Shown: positions 1-9,174, numbered from the stretch's first letter. The stretch is 64,000 nucleotides of DNA from Methylobacterium soli (GCF_008806385.1 NZ_VZZK01000017.1:34177-98176); one strand, 5' to 3'. Notes: a model not told the origin generated them from the sequence alone. Made by a program: numbers and translations.

Positions 1-1
1 T

Positions 2-451
2 CCGAAATACCCGACCACACCTTACGTGCTTCTACACAGCCTGGCGCATGCGCTCATGACCGAGATCGCGCTCGACTGCGGCTACCCAGCAAGCTCGCTG
101 AAGGAGCGCATTTACGCGCTCGGCCCGAATGGGGCGGAGCGCTGCGGCATCCTGCTCTACACCGCGAGTGCGGGCGCGCAGGGTACGCTTGGCGGGCTCG
201 TGGGCACGGCGCCGCGCTTTGCACAGATCCTGCGGGCGGCGCTCGAGCGGATCATAATCTGCTCGAACGATCCCATCTGCTGCGACCATGACCCCGAGCA
301 TCAGACGGGCGACCGAGCAACGCATGGCGCGGCCTGCCACGGATGCCTGCTCATCGCTGAGACGAGCTGCGAGAGCCGCAACCTGTTCCTCGATCGCAGT
401 TTGCTGGTGCCTACGATGTCGACACCGCGCTTCGCCTGCTTCGAATGCTAA
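2..451 (+). CDS. DrmB-like DUF1998 (MZB) protein, 3' end only
   Basis: This is the C-terminal part of a protein whose start lies left of the window; the frame is open from base 2. Visible hallmarks are LLHSLAHALM, a GILLYTAS..GTLGGL stretch and two cysteine motifs (CSNDPICCDHD and HGAACHGCLL) followed by TSCE..NLFLDRSLL. This is the helicase-associated MZB / DUF1998 pattern with putative zinc-binding cysteines. The family includes DrmB of the anti-phage DISARM system and other defence-linked helicase partners. The gene ends 84 bp from the 3' end of tRNA-Val, and no drmC-like nuclease follows. That fits the edge of a defence island but does not fit the usual DISARM gene order. The DUF1998 call is firm; assignment to DISARM itself cannot be made without the missing left side. 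Confidence 0.75.
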   Translation, partial: PKYPTTPYVLLHSLAHALMTEIALDCGYPASSLKERIYALGPNGAERCGILLYTASAGAQGTLGGLVGTAPRFAQILRAALERIIICSNDPICCDHDPEHQTGDRATHGAACHGCLLIAETSCESRNLFLDRSLLVPTMSTPRFACFEC

Positions 452-535
452 AGCTCAATGCGCCCCGTATGCGCCCCGATTTCGACCTTCGGGGTGCAGG
501 CAACACTGAGAAGCATGCTATGTTATTGAAGTTTA

Positions 536-611
536 TGGTGGGCGGTGACGGGCTCGAACCGCCGACCCTCTCCGTGTAAAGGAGACGCTCTACCAACTGA
601 GCTAACCGCCC
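536..611 (-). tRNA. tRNA-Val (anticodon TAC)
   Basis: On the minus strand the 76-nt cloverleaf has acceptor arms GGGCGGT / ACCGCCC, anticodon loop TTTACAC (anticodon TAC), a T-loop GGTTCGAGCC and an encoded CCA (536-538). Its 3' end faces the DUF1998 gene. tRNA 3' ends are common integration sites, so this may be the chromosomal boundary of an island extending left of the window. Confidence 0.95.
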
Positions 612-749
612 GCACCGCCGCCCCCGGATTGGGGCCGTCGGCGGCTGATCGCATGCTGGGCGCGTGGTAGGCCAAGCCGGCCCGGGCGCGCAAGCCCTCC
701 GGAACGTCGATCCCCCAGGTGCGGCGCTCACGCCGCGGCCCAGATGCGA

Positions 750-781
750 CAAGCCCCCGGAGCTAGGGCTCCGGGGGCTTG
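750..781 (-). terminator. stem-loop terminator downstream of lon
   Basis: A perfect inverted repeat with 13-bp arms (CAAGCCCCCGGAG / CTCCGGGGGCTTG) lies 42 bp past the lon stop and before tRNA-Val. The T tail is short, as is common in GC-rich alphaproteobacteria. Confidence 0.7.
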
Positions 782-822
782 TCCGTCAGATCGGCGCGGA
801 GATCCGCACGCGGCGTCGCCGA

Positions 823-3246
823 TCAGTGGGCGACGACGGCGGCCCCGTCATCCTCGGGCCGCGCGGGCTTGGCCGCGGGCAGCGGCTCGTCCCACTCGAT
901 CGGCTTGGGCTGGCGCACGAGGGCGTGCGTCAGGACCTGATCCATCCGCGAGACCGGGATGATCTCGAGGCCGTTCTTCACGCTGTCGGGCACCTCGGCG
1001 ATGTCCTTGGCGTTCTCCTCCGGGATCATCACCGTCTTGATGCCGCCGCGGAGCGCCGCGAGCAGCTTCTCCTTGAGACCGCCGATCGGGAGCACGCGCC
1101 CCCGCAGGGTGACCTCGCCCGTCATCGCCACATCGCGGCGCACCGGGATGCCGGTGAGGGTCGAGATGATCGCGGTCGCCATCGCGATGCCGGCCGACGG
1201 GCCGTCCTTCGGGGTCGCCCCCTCCGGAACGTGGACGTGGATGTCCCGACGCTCGAACAGCGGCGGCTCGATGCCGAAATCGATGGCGCGCGAGCGGACG
1301 TAGGAGGCCGCCGCCGAGATCGATTCCTTCATCACGTCGCGCAGGTTGCCGGTGACCGTCATCTTGCCCTTGCCGGGCATCATGACGCCCTCGATCGTCA
1401 GCAACTCGCCGCCGACCTCGGTCCAGGCCAGCCCCGTGACGACGCCGACCTGGTCGTCCGCATCGATCTCGCCGTAGCGGAACTTCGGCGGGCCGAGGAA
1501 TTCGGGCAGCGTCTCGGGCGTGACCGCGACCACCTTGACCTTGGCAATCAGGATCTCCTTCACGGCCTTGCGGACGAGGTTGGAGATCTCGCGCTCCAGG
1601 TTCCGCACGCCCGCCTCGCGGGTGTAGCGGCGGATGAGCATCATCAGGCCATCGTCGTTGATCGACCATTCCTTCGTGTCGAGGCCGTGCTTCTTCATCG
1701 CCTCCGGGATGAGGTGGCGACGGGCGATCTCCAGCTTCTCCTCCTCGGTGTAGCCGGCGATACGGATCACCTCCATGCGGTCCATCAGGGGCGCCGGGAT
1801 GTTGAGCGTGTTCGCGGTCGTCACGAACATCACGTTCGACAGGTCGTAATCGACCTCGAGGTAATGGTCGTTGAAGGTCGCGTTCTGCTCAGGGTCCAGC
1901 ACCTCGAGCAGGGCCGCGGACGGATCGCCCCGGAAGTCCATGCCCATCTTGTCGATCTCGTCGAGCAGGATGAGCGGGTTCGAGGTCTTGGCCTTGCGCA
2001 TCGACTGGACGATCTTGCCGGGCATCGAGCCGATATAGGTCCGGCGGTGACCGCGGATCTCGGCCTCGTCCCGCACGCCGCCGAGCGACATGCGCACGAA
2101 CTCACGGCCGGTCGCCTTGGCGATCGACTTGCCGAGCGAGGTCTTGCCGACGCCCGGAGGGCCGACGAGGCACAGGATCGGGCCCGTGAGCTTGTTGGCG
2201 CGCTGCTGCACGGCCAGGTACTCGACGATGCGCTCCTTGACCTTGTCAAGGCCGAAATGGTCCTCGTCGAGCATGGTCTGGGCGCCGAGGAGATCCTTCT
2301 TGATCTTCGAGCGCTTGCCCCACGGGATGCCGAGCATCCAGTCGAGGTAGTTGCGCACCACCGTGGCCTCGGCCGACATCGGCGACATCTGGCGCAGCTT
2401 CTTCAGCTCGGCCGTCGCCTTCTCGCGGGCCTCCTTCGAGAACTTGGTCTTCTCGATCTTGTCTTCGAGCTCGGCCAGCTCGTCGCGACCATCCTCGTCG
2501 CCGAGCTCCTTCTGGATCGCCTTCATCTGCTCGTTGAGGTAGTACTCGCGCTGGGTCTTCTCCATCTGCCGCTTGACGCGGGTGCGGATGCGCTTCTCCA
2601 CCTGGAGCACGGAGATCTCGCTCTCCATCAGCGACAGCACGCGCTCAAGGCGCTGGGCCACCGTCGGGATCTCGAGGATCGCCTGCTTGTCGGCGATCTT
2701 GACCGCGAGGTGCGAGCCGACCGTGTCGGCGAGCTTGGAGGGCTCATCGATCTGGGTGACGGCGGAGACGACCTCGGGGGAGATCTTCTTGTTGAGCTTC
2801 ACGTAGTTCTCGAACTCGGACACGACCGAGCGGGCGAGCGCCTCCGCCTCGACGCGGTCGCCGAGATCGTCCGTGAGCGTCTCGGCCTCGGCCTCGTAGA
2901 ACTCGTCCGAGCGGTTGAAGCCCGTGATCTTGGCGCGGCCCGCCCCCTCGACCAGGACCTTGACGGTCCCGTCGGGCAGCTTGAGCAGTTGCAGCACGCT
3001 GGCGAGCGTGCCGATGGTGTAGATCGCGTCGGTCGCCGGATCGTCGTCGCCCGCGTTGATCTGGGTGGCGAGGAGGATGTGGCGGTCGGTGCGGACGGCC
3101 TCCTCGAGCGCACGGATCGACTTCTCGCGCCCGACGAAGAGGGGCACGATCATGTGCGGGAAGACGACGATGTCGCGCAGCGGCAGGACGGCGTAGGCGC
3201 CCGTCGAGCCCGGGACGACAGGCTGGCGCGATTTGGACTGAGTCAT
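823..3246 (-). CDS. lon: ATP-dependent Lon protease
   Basis: Cytosolic AAA+ serine protease that degrades misfolded and regulatory proteins. The 807-residue product has the normal Lon length. It has the N-terminal LON substrate domain (YAVLPLRDIVVFP), a coiled middle region, Walker A GPPGVGKT near residue 360, Walker B ILLDEIDK, and a C-terminal protease domain with the catalytic serine in KDGPSAG and lysine in GLKEK. An upstream in-frame ATG would add 19 residues. The start at 3246 (MTQSKS) is preferred because GAGGAAG sits about 8 nt before it and it aligns with typical Lon N-termini. It follows clpX on the same strand but is separated by a 270-bp gap with the clpX stem-loop, so it is probably transcribed from its own, likely heat-responsive, promoter (inference). 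Confidence 0.97.
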   Translation of the reverse strand: MTQSKSRQPVVPGSTGAYAVLPLRDIVVFPHMIVPLFVGREKSIRALEEAVRTDRHILLATQINAGDDDPATDAIYTIGTLASVLQLLKLPDGTVKVLVEGAGRAKITGFNRSDEFYEAEAETLTDDLGDRVEAEALARSVVSEFENYVKLNKKISPEVVSAVTQIDEPSKLADTVGSHLAVKIADKQAILEIPTVAQRLERVLSLMESEISVLQVEKRIRTRVKRQMEKTQREYYLNEQMKAIQKELGDEDGRDELAELEDKIEKTKFSKEAREKATAELKKLRQMSPMSAEATVVRNYLDWMLGIPWGKRSKIKKDLLGAQTMLDEDHFGLDKVKERIVEYLAVQQRANKLTGPILCLVGPPGVGKTSLGKSIAKATGREFVRMSLGGVRDEAEIRGHRRTYIGSMPGKIVQSMRKAKTSNPLILLDEIDKMGMDFRGDPSAALLEVLDPEQNATFNDHYLEVDYDLSNVMFVTTANTLNIPAPLMDRMEVIRIAGYTEEEKLEIARRHLIPEAMKKHGLDTKEWSINDDGLMMLIRRYTREAGVRNLEREISNLVRKAVKEILIAKVKVVAVTPETLPEFLGPPKFRYGEIDADDQVGVVTGLAWTEVGGELLTIEGVMMPGKGKMTVTGNLRDVMKESISAAASYVRSRAIDFGIEPPLFERRDIHVHVPEGATPKDGPSAGIAMATAIISTLTGIPVRRDVAMTGEVTLRGRVLPIGGLKEKLLAALRGGIKTVMIPEENAKDIAEVPDSVKNGLEIIPVSRMDQVLTHALVRQPKPIEWDEPLPAAKPARPEDDGAAVVAH

Positions 3247-3424
3247 GGCTGACTTCCTCATGATGGACGCCGGGCGATCGCTCCTCTTTTCGAGAGCAAG
3301 CATCCTGCCAGGGGCCGACCGGGCCGCGAGGGTCGGAAGTATCTGAAGGGACTGTGCGGCTGGTGACGCAGCACCGCACCTCGAAGGGAGCGTGCGGCCA
3401 CTGCGCTAGCCCTCAGGTGGCTCT

Positions 3425-3454
3425 CGGAGGCGCCTGTTTCAAGCGGCGCCTCCG
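3425..3454 (-). terminator. stem-loop terminator downstream of clpX
   Basis: Inverted repeat with 10-bp arms CGGAGGCGCC / GGCGCCTCCG and a 10-nt loop, 62 bp past the clpX stop. It separates clpX from lon. Confidence 0.7.
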
Positions 3455-3516
3455 AACCTGGCGGGGAACCGGCGATGCGAAATCTGCATGGCCGGCCAGT
3501 CACTTACGCAGTGCGC

Positions 3517-4788
3517 TTACGCACTCACGCTCGCCGGGACTTCCTTGTTCCGGTCGCCATGGATGAACAGGGGCCGGGACTTGCCCTCGACCACCTCCGG
3601 GCCGATCACGACCTGCTCGACCGAGTCGAGGCCCGGCAGATCGTACATCGTGTCGAGGAGGATCGTCTCCAGGATGGAGCGCAGGCCGCGAGCGCCGGTC
3701 TTGCGCTCGATCGCCTTGCGAGCGACGAGCGAGAGCGCCTCGTCCTGGAACGTCAGGTCGACATTCTCCATCTCGAACAGGCGCTGGTACTGCTTCACCA
3801 GCGCGTTCTTGGGCTCCTGCAGGATCCGCTTCAGGGCGGCCTCGTCGAGATCCTCGAGGGTCGCCAGCACGGGCAGACGGCCGACGAATTCGGGGATCAG
3901 GCCGAACTTCAGCAGGTCCTCGGGCTCGACCGCGCGGAAGATCTCGCCGGTGCGGCGGTCGTCCGGGGCCTGCACGGTCGCGCCGAAGCCGATCGAGGTG
4001 CCCTTGCCGCGGGCCGAGATGATCCGCTCCAGCCCCGCGAAGGCGCCGCCGCAGATGAACAGGATGTTGGTGGTGTCGACCTGGAGGAACTCCTGCTGCG
4101 GGTGCTTGCGTCCGCCCTGCGGGGGCACGGAGGCGACGGTGCCCTCCATGATCTTCAGGAGCGCCTGCTGCACGCCCTCGCCCGAGACATCGCGGGTGAT
4201 CGAGGGGTTGTCCGACTTGCGGGAGATCTTGTCGATCTCGTCGATGTAGACGATCCCGCGCTGCGCCCGCTCGACATTGTAGTCGGAGGCCTGGAGCAGC
4301 TTGAGGATGATGTTCTCGACATCCTCACCGACATAGCCGGCTTCCGTCAGGGTCGTGGCGTCCGCCATGGTGAAGGGCACGTCGAGGATACGGGCGAGCG
4401 TCTGCGCGAGCAGCGTCTTGCCCGAGCCCGTCGGCCCGATCAGCATGATATTGGACTTGGCCAGTTCCACGTCGTTGTGCTTCGAGGCGTGGGCGAGGCG
4501 CTTGTAGTGGTTGTGCACCGCCACCGAGAGGACCTTCTTGGCGAAATCCTGGCCGATGACGTAGTCGTCGAGGACGCGCCGGATCTCCTTCGGGGTCGGC
4601 ACGCCGTCGCGGGATTTCACCAGCGAGGACTTCGATTCCTCGCGGATGATGTCCATGCACAGCTCGACGCACTCGTCGCAGATGAACACCGTCGGGCCCG
4701 CAATCAGCTTGCGAACCTCGTGCTGGCTCTTGCCGCAAAACGAGCAGTACAGCGTGCTCTTCGAGTCGTTGCCGCCAGTCTTGCTCAT
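3517..4788 (-). CDS. clpX: ClpX, ATPase subunit of ClpXP protease
   Basis: Hexameric AAA+ unfoldase that feeds tagged substrates (ssrA tags, cell-cycle regulators in alphaproteobacteria) to ClpP. The 423-residue product has the family length. An N-terminal C4 zinc-binding domain (CSFCGKS...CDECVELC, residues about 15-40) is followed by Walker A GPTGSGKT, pore loop GYVGEDVE, Walker B IVYIDEIDK, and the IGF tripeptide (TSIGFGA) that docks on ClpP. It lies downstream of clpP on the same strand with a 215-bp gap containing a stem-loop, so it may be expressed partly independently. Confidence 0.97.
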   Translation of the reverse strand: MSKTGGNDSKSTLYCSFCGKSQHEVRKLIAGPTVFICDECVELCMDIIREESKSSLVKSRDGVPTPKEIRRVLDDYVIGQDFAKKVLSVAVHNHYKRLAHASKHNDVELAKSNIMLIGPTGSGKTLLAQTLARILDVPFTMADATTLTEAGYVGEDVENIILKLLQASDYNVERAQRGIVYIDEIDKISRKSDNPSITRDVSGEGVQQALLKIMEGTVASVPPQGGRKHPQQEFLQVDTTNILFICGGAFAGLERIISARGKGTSIGFGATVQAPDDRRTGEIFRAVEPEDLLKFGLIPEFVGRLPVLATLEDLDEAALKRILQEPKNALVKQYQRLFEMENVDLTFQDEALSLVARKAIERKTGARGLRSILETILLDTMYDLPGLDSVEQVVIGPEVVEGKSRPLFIHGDRNKEVPASVSA

Positions 4789-4958
4789 ATCGGTCTCCGA
4801 TTCGTGCGCGCGGTGCCGGCCAGGGGCGCACGCGCATCGTTCAAACGTAAGGACATCCGCTTAAAGAAACAGTCACCTGCGCGCATGTGACGGGTCGGTG
4901 GGGCCAGAATCCCGATGCAAACATGCTGCCGCGGCAGGATCAAGGCTGATCATCCAAC

Positions 4959-4987
4959 GCCCACGCCCCCGGACCGGGCGCGTGGGC
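4959..4987 (-). terminator. stem-loop downstream of clpP
   Basis: Inverted repeat GCCCACGC / GCGTGGGC with an inner CCCGG/CCGGG pairing, ending 16 bp past the clpP stop. It probably terminates or attenuates transcription between clpP and clpX. Confidence 0.55.
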
Positions 4988-5003
4988 ACCGTCATCGGGC
5001 GCC

Positions 5004-5633
5004 TCAGGCCGCCACCGGCTCCGGCCGCTTCTGGATGACCTCGTCGATGAGGCCGAACTCCTTGGCGGCGTCGGCCGTCATGAAATTGTCGCGCTCGAGC
5101 GCCTGATGGATGGTGTCGTAGTCGCGGCCCGTGTGCTTCACGTAGATCTCGTTGAGGCGCTTCTTCAGGGCCTCGATCTCGCGGGCATGGATCAGGATGT
5201 CGGTCGCCTGGCCCTGGAAGCCGCCGGAGGGCTGGTGGACCATGATCCGGGCGTTGGGCAGCGCGAAGCGGTGGCCCGGCTCGCCCGCCGTCAGGAGGAG
5301 CGAGCCCATCGAGGCGGCTTGGCCGACGCAGAGGGTCGTGACCGGGCAGCGGATGAACTGCATCGTGTCGTAAATCGAGAGCCCCGAGGTCACCACGCCG
5401 CCGGGCGAGTTGATGTAGAAGGAAATTTCCTTCTTGGGGTTCTCGGCCTCGAGGAACAGGAGCTGCGCGACGATCAGCGACGCGCCGTAATCCTCGACGG
5501 GACCCGTGAGGAAGATGATCCGCTCGCGGAGCAACCGGGAGTAGATATCGAAGGCGCGCTCGCCGCGGCTCGACTGCTCGACCACCATGGGCACGAGCGC
5601 GCTGTTGTAGAAGTCGACCGGATCTCTCATCAT
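5004..5633 (-). CDS. clpP: ClpP, proteolytic subunit of Clp protease
   Basis: Serine peptidase that forms the barrel degraded-protein chamber for ClpX (and ClpA). The 209-residue product carries the catalytic triad: Ser108 in GQAASMG, His133 in MVHQPSGG and Asp182 in ERDNF. The N-terminal segment contains the usual propeptide-like region before FLTGPVEDYGAS. Order tig-clpP-clpX-lon is the classical proteostasis arrangement. The start at 5633 encodes MMRDPVDF; the second Met is an equally plausible start one codon later. Confidence 0.97.
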   Translation of the reverse strand: MMRDPVDFYNSALVPMVVEQSSRGERAFDIYSRLLRERIIFLTGPVEDYGASLIVAQLLFLEAENPKKEISFYINSPGGVVTSGLSIYDTMQFIRCPVTTLCVGQAASMGSLLLTAGEPGHRFALPNARIMVHQPSGGFQGQATDILIHAREIEALKKRLNEIYVKHTGRDYDTIHQALERDNFMTADAAKEFGLIDEVIQKRPEPVAA

Positions 5634-5704
5634 CGTTGCCCCAGGGCTTCAAGGGGCCCGGCCTCGCGCGAATCACGCGGGACCGGGCGAATTCAGCGAA
5701 CACC

Positions 5705-5723
5705 GGCGGCGCTTAACGCCGCC
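5705..5723 (-). terminator. possible stem-loop downstream of tig
   Basis: Seven-bp arms GGCGGCG / CGCCGCC around a CTTAA loop, 38 bp beyond the tig stop and before clpP. Short and without a T tract, so only a possible terminator. Confidence 0.35.
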
Positions 5724-5761
5724 TCACTCGGAGCCCGCCGACCCTGAAGGCCTGCGGGTTT

Positions 5762-7153
5762 TCACTCGACCTTGTCGTCGGCCGGCTTCTCGTTGGCGGC
5801 GTCGGCTTCGGCATCCTCGTCGGCGAACAGCGTCTCCTTCGAGACGGGTTCCTCGACCAGTTTGACCTGTGCGAGGACGTGGTCAACCACCTTCTCCTCG
5901 AACAGCGGCGCACGAAGCTCGGCGAGCGCCTGTGCATTCTTCCGGTAGAAATCCCAGACCTGCTGCTCCTGGCCCGGAAACTGCCGGACCCGGGCGATGA
6001 GGGCCTGGTTCACCTCCTCGTCGGAGACCTTGATATCGGCGCTCTCGCCGACCTGCGCAAGCACCAGACCGAGACGAACGCGACGCTCGGCGATCTTGCG
6101 GTACTCCGCTTGCGCCTTCTCCTCCGTGGTGCCCTCGTCCTCGAAGGTCTTGCCGCGGGTCTTCAGGTCCTGCTCGACCTGGGCCCACACGGCCGCGAAC
6201 TCCTGGTGCACGAGGCTCGGGGGCAGGTCGAAGGCGTACTTGCCGTCCAGCGCGTCGAGGAGCTCCTTCTTGAGCTTGCGGCGGGAGGCAGCCTCGAAAT
6301 CGGTGCCGATGGCCTTGGAGACGGCCTCCTTCAGCTTCTCCAGGGATTCCATGCCAAGGCCCTTGGCGAACTCGTCGTCGATCTGGGCCTCGCCCGGGGC
6401 CTGGATCTTCTGGACGGTCACGTCGAACTCGGCCGCCTTGCCGGCGAGCTGCTCGGCGCCGTAGGTGTCCGGGAACGTCACCTTGACGAGGCGCGCCTCG
6501 CCGACCTTGGCGCCGACGAGCTGGTCCTCGAAGCCCGGGATGAAGCTCGCCGAGCCGAGCTCGAGGTCGATGCCCTCGCCCTTGCCGCCCTCGAACTCGG
6601 TGCCGTCGATGCGGCCGACGAAATCGATGGTGACGCGGTCGCCGGTGGCCGCCTCGGCGCCCTCGCCCTTGTCGCTGAATGGGCGGCTCTGCCCGGCCAT
6701 GCGCTCCAGGGCCTCGTCGACCTCGGCGTCGCTCGGCGTCGCGACGTATTTCGTCAGGCTGACATCCGAGAGGTCGGCGAGCTCGAAGCTCGGCAGCACC
6801 TCGAGGGCGACCTTGAAGGCGAGGTCGGACTTGGCGTCGAGGGCCTTGTCGACCACCGACTTGTCGGAGGGGAACTCGACCTGCGGCTCGAGGGCGAGCT
6901 TGAGGTTGTTGTCCGTGATGATCTTCTGGTTGGCCTCGTTGACAGCATTCTGCAGCACGTCGGCCATGACCGAGCGGCCATAAACCTTGCGCAGGTGCGC
7001 CACCGGCACCTTGCCGGGGCGGAAGCCCTTGAGCTGCACCTTGTCCTTCATGCCGGACAGCTCGTTCGTCAGGCGATCCTCGAGCTCATTGGCGGCCAGG
7101 AGCACCTGAAACTCGCGCTTCAGCCCCTCGGAGAGTGTCTCGGTCACCTGCAT
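5762..7153 (-). CDS. tig: trigger factor (ribosome-associated chaperone)
   Basis: Peptidyl-prolyl isomerase and chaperone that binds nascent chains at the ribosome exit tunnel. The 463-residue product has the ribosome-docking signature GFRPGKVP at residues 42-49, a central FKBP-type PPIase domain (DRVTIDFVGRIDG onward, about 155-245) and a helical C-terminal chaperone domain, ending in an acidic tail. The reading frame is open further upstream, but the start at 7153 (MQVTETLS) matches the family N-terminus and has GGAAAG about 8 nt before it. It is the first gene of the minus-strand tig-clpP-clpX-lon block and directly follows tRNA-Leu. Confidence 0.97.
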   Translation of the reverse strand: MQVTETLSEGLKREFQVLLAANELEDRLTNELSGMKDKVQLKGFRPGKVPVAHLRKVYGRSVMADVLQNAVNEANQKIITDNNLKLALEPQVEFPSDKSVVDKALDAKSDLAFKVALEVLPSFELADLSDVSLTKYVATPSDAEVDEALERMAGQSRPFSDKGEGAEAATGDRVTIDFVGRIDGTEFEGGKGEGIDLELGSASFIPGFEDQLVGAKVGEARLVKVTFPDTYGAEQLAGKAAEFDVTVQKIQAPGEAQIDDEFAKGLGMESLEKLKEAVSKAIGTDFEAASRRKLKKELLDALDGKYAFDLPPSLVHQEFAAVWAQVEQDLKTRGKTFEDEGTTEEKAQAEYRKIAERRVRLGLVLAQVGESADIKVSDEEVNQALIARVRQFPGQEQQVWDFYRKNAQALAELRAPLFEEKVVDHVLAQVKLVEEPVSKETLFADEDAEADAANEKPADDKVE

Positions 7154-7333
7154 CGTCGTCTTTCCGCTCTCAAGTCCGTGTGATCGTCTCAACTGCGAAA
7201 GCCCCGGACCTGCCGCATCGCGGAAGGACCCGAGGCCTGCGGGGAAGCGTGGGGCCGGGTCGCCGGCCGACTCAAAGCGGCAGGGCGGGCCGGCCTTCTG
7301 TTGATGAAGCCAATCCGTTCCCGACGGCGTCGC

Positions 7334-7418
7334 TGGTGCGGGCGGAGGGGCTCGAACCCCCACGTCTTGCGACACTGGAACCTAAATCCAGCGCGTCTAC
7401 CAGTTCCGCCACGCCCGC
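7334..7418 (-). tRNA. tRNA-Leu (anticodon TAG)
   Basis: An 85-nt minus-strand class II tRNA with acceptor arms GCGGGCG / CGCCCGC, anticodon loop TTTAGGT (anticodon TAG), an extended variable arm, T-loop GGTTCGAGCC and encoded CCA at 7334-7336. It lies upstream of tig. Confidence 0.95.
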
Positions 7419-7665
7419 GAGCGCCTGCAACCCGGCGCGCTTCCGGCCGCCGGAGGGCGGCTCTATAGCATGCGGGGCCGGGCCCGCAGCAAAAAACTTC
7501 ATGGCGTGGCGCCGCTTCGCTCAGGTCGCGCCACGCGTGACGGCCCCCCTTCGCTTCCCTGGCGCCGCCCGGAATGCGGTGCTTCCCTCGGGCGCCGCCC
7601 GCCGGTGGCGCCGGGCGGATGCGCCCGCTACAAGCGGCGCTCCGCCCCAGCCCGCCCGAGGTGTC

Positions 7666-9168
7666 ATGCCGCAAGCCCGCTTCGCGTCCCTGCCCGAATC
7701 GCCCGAGGTCGCCGCGTCGGACACCCCATCGGACAGGCCCTCGCGCCGGGGATTGCTCGGCGGCGTGGCGCTTCTCGGCCTGCTGCCGGGCCGGGCCTGG
7801 GCGCAGACGGCGCCGGCCAAGCCCGCGGGTCCGGGACCGGCCCCGGCGACCCCCGCCCCGGCCGCGGAGGCGAAGCCCCTGGTGGCCGGCCCCGCGAAGG
7901 CACGCTTGAAGCCCGAGCCCGCGCCGGAGACCGAGACCTGGGCCTTCGACGGCAAGAGCCTGCCCCCGACCCTGCGGGTGAAGCTCGGCGAGAGCGTGCG
8001 GCTGCGCGTCGAGAACCGAACGGAGCGGCCGCTCTCGCTGCACTGGCACGGGGTGCGCAACCAGAACCCGATGGACGGCGTCGGGGGCGTCACGCAGGCC
8101 CCGATCGCGCCGGGCGCCAGCTTCACCTACGCCTTCACGCCGCCCGATGCCGGCACTTTCCTGGTCAGGCCCCTCGTGGTCGGGGGTTCCAGCGAGCCCT
8201 CCGGCCGGGGCCTTGCCGGGTTCCTCGTCGTCGAGGAGAAGGCGCCACCCGCGGTGGACCGCGACATCCCCCTCCTGATGCAGGATTGGCGGCTGCAGGA
8301 GGATGGCAGCCTGCTGCCGTTCGGCCAGACCGCCTTCGCGGCAGCGGGCGGGCGCCTCGGCAATCTGGTGACCGTCAACGGGCAAGCGGTGCCCGAGGCG
8401 ATCGAGGCCCGGCCGGGGAGCCGCCTGCGGCTGCGCCTCGGCAATGCCTGCAACGCCCGCGCGACCCGCATCCGGTTCGACGGCCTCAAGGTCTACGTGG
8501 CGGGGGTCGACGGCCAGCCCACCGACACCTTCGAGCCCCTGCGCGCGACGCTGCCCTTCCCGCCCGGCACTCGCTACGACCTTCTCCTCGACCTTCCCGC
8601 CGAGGCGGAGGCGAAGGGCAGCATCACGGCCCTCGTGGGCACCGGCCTCGTCCTGGCGACCCTGACCACGAAGGGCGAGCCCGTCACCGAGAAGCGGCCG
8701 CCGATCGGGCCGATCGGCGACAACAAGCTGCTGCCGGCCGAGGTGAAGCTGCAGAACGCGGTGCGGCGCGACATCACGATCACGGGCGGCGCCACCATCG
8801 CGAAGGACAAGCCGGAGGCGGAGCCGGTCTATACGGGCGATCCCGCCCGGATCTGGGCCGTGAACGGCGCGAACGGGGTCGCGGGCATCCCGCCCCTGTT
8901 CACGGTGAAGCGCGGGCAGGTCGTGGTCCTGGCGATCCGGAACGACACCGCCTTCCCGCAGGCCCTGCACCTGCACGGCCACGCCTTCCGCCTGCTGCAC
9001 CCCCTCGACGACGGCTGGGAGCCCTACTGGCTCGACACCTTCCAGCTCCGCGAGGGCCGCACCGCCCGGATCGCCTTCCTGGCGGACAATCCGGGCCGCT
9101 GGCTCCTCAGCGCCACGGTTCTGGAGCGGTTCGATACCGGCCTCTGGACCTCCTTCGAGGTCGCTTGA
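7666..9168 (+). CDS. multicopper oxidase-fold protein lacking trinuclear-site ligands
   Basis: A 500-residue exported protein. A twin-arginine-type signal (SRRGLLGG, residues 27-34, hydrophobic core, cleavage near AWA) is followed by a Pro/Ala-rich linker and three cupredoxin-like domains. Known multicopper oxidases bind type 2/3 copper through four His-X-His motifs. Here the first (HWHG, His126/His128) and third (ALHLHGHAF, His435-439) are intact. The second, normally GTYWYHPH, reads GTFLVRPL, and the fourth, normally HCHxLEHxxxGM, reads SATVLERFDTGL. The fold is therefore retained while the trinuclear centre should be disabled, resembling the non-catalytic FtsP/SufI situation. Start 7666 chosen because it places the Tat signal correctly. 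Convergent with nnr. Confidence 0.8.
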   Translation: MPQARFASLPESPEVAASDTPSDRPSRRGLLGGVALLGLLPGRAWAQTAPAKPAGPGPAPATPAPAAEAKPLVAGPAKARLKPEPAPETETWAFDGKSLPPTLRVKLGESVRLRVENRTERPLSLHWHGVRNQNPMDGVGGVTQAPIAPGASFTYAFTPPDAGTFLVRPLVVGGSSEPSGRGLAGFLVVEEKAPPAVDRDIPLLMQDWRLQEDGSLLPFGQTAFAAAGGRLGNLVTVNGQAVPEAIEARPGSRLRLRLGNACNARATRIRFDGLKVYVAGVDGQPTDTFEPLRATLPFPPGTRYDLLLDLPAEAEAKGSITALVGTGLVLATLTTKGEPVTEKRPPIGPIGDNKLLPAEVKLQNAVRRDITITGGATIAKDKPEAEPVYTGDPARIWAVNGANGVAGIPPLFTVKRGQVVVLAIRNDTAFPQALHLHGHAFRLLHPLDDGWEPYWLDTFQLREGRTARIAFLADNPGRWLLSATVLERFDTGLWTSFEVA

Positions 9169-9174
9169 GCGCGA

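Noticed and set aside
664..3252. 862-codon open frame on the plus strand
   Set aside because: It lies opposite lon and is a high-GC antisense shadow: Arg/Leu/Asp-rich with no domain, while lon has all expected motifs.
7189..9000. 603-codon minus-strand frame
   Set aside because: Antisense of the multicopper oxidase-like gene; repetitive Arg/Gly/Ala composition and no homology.
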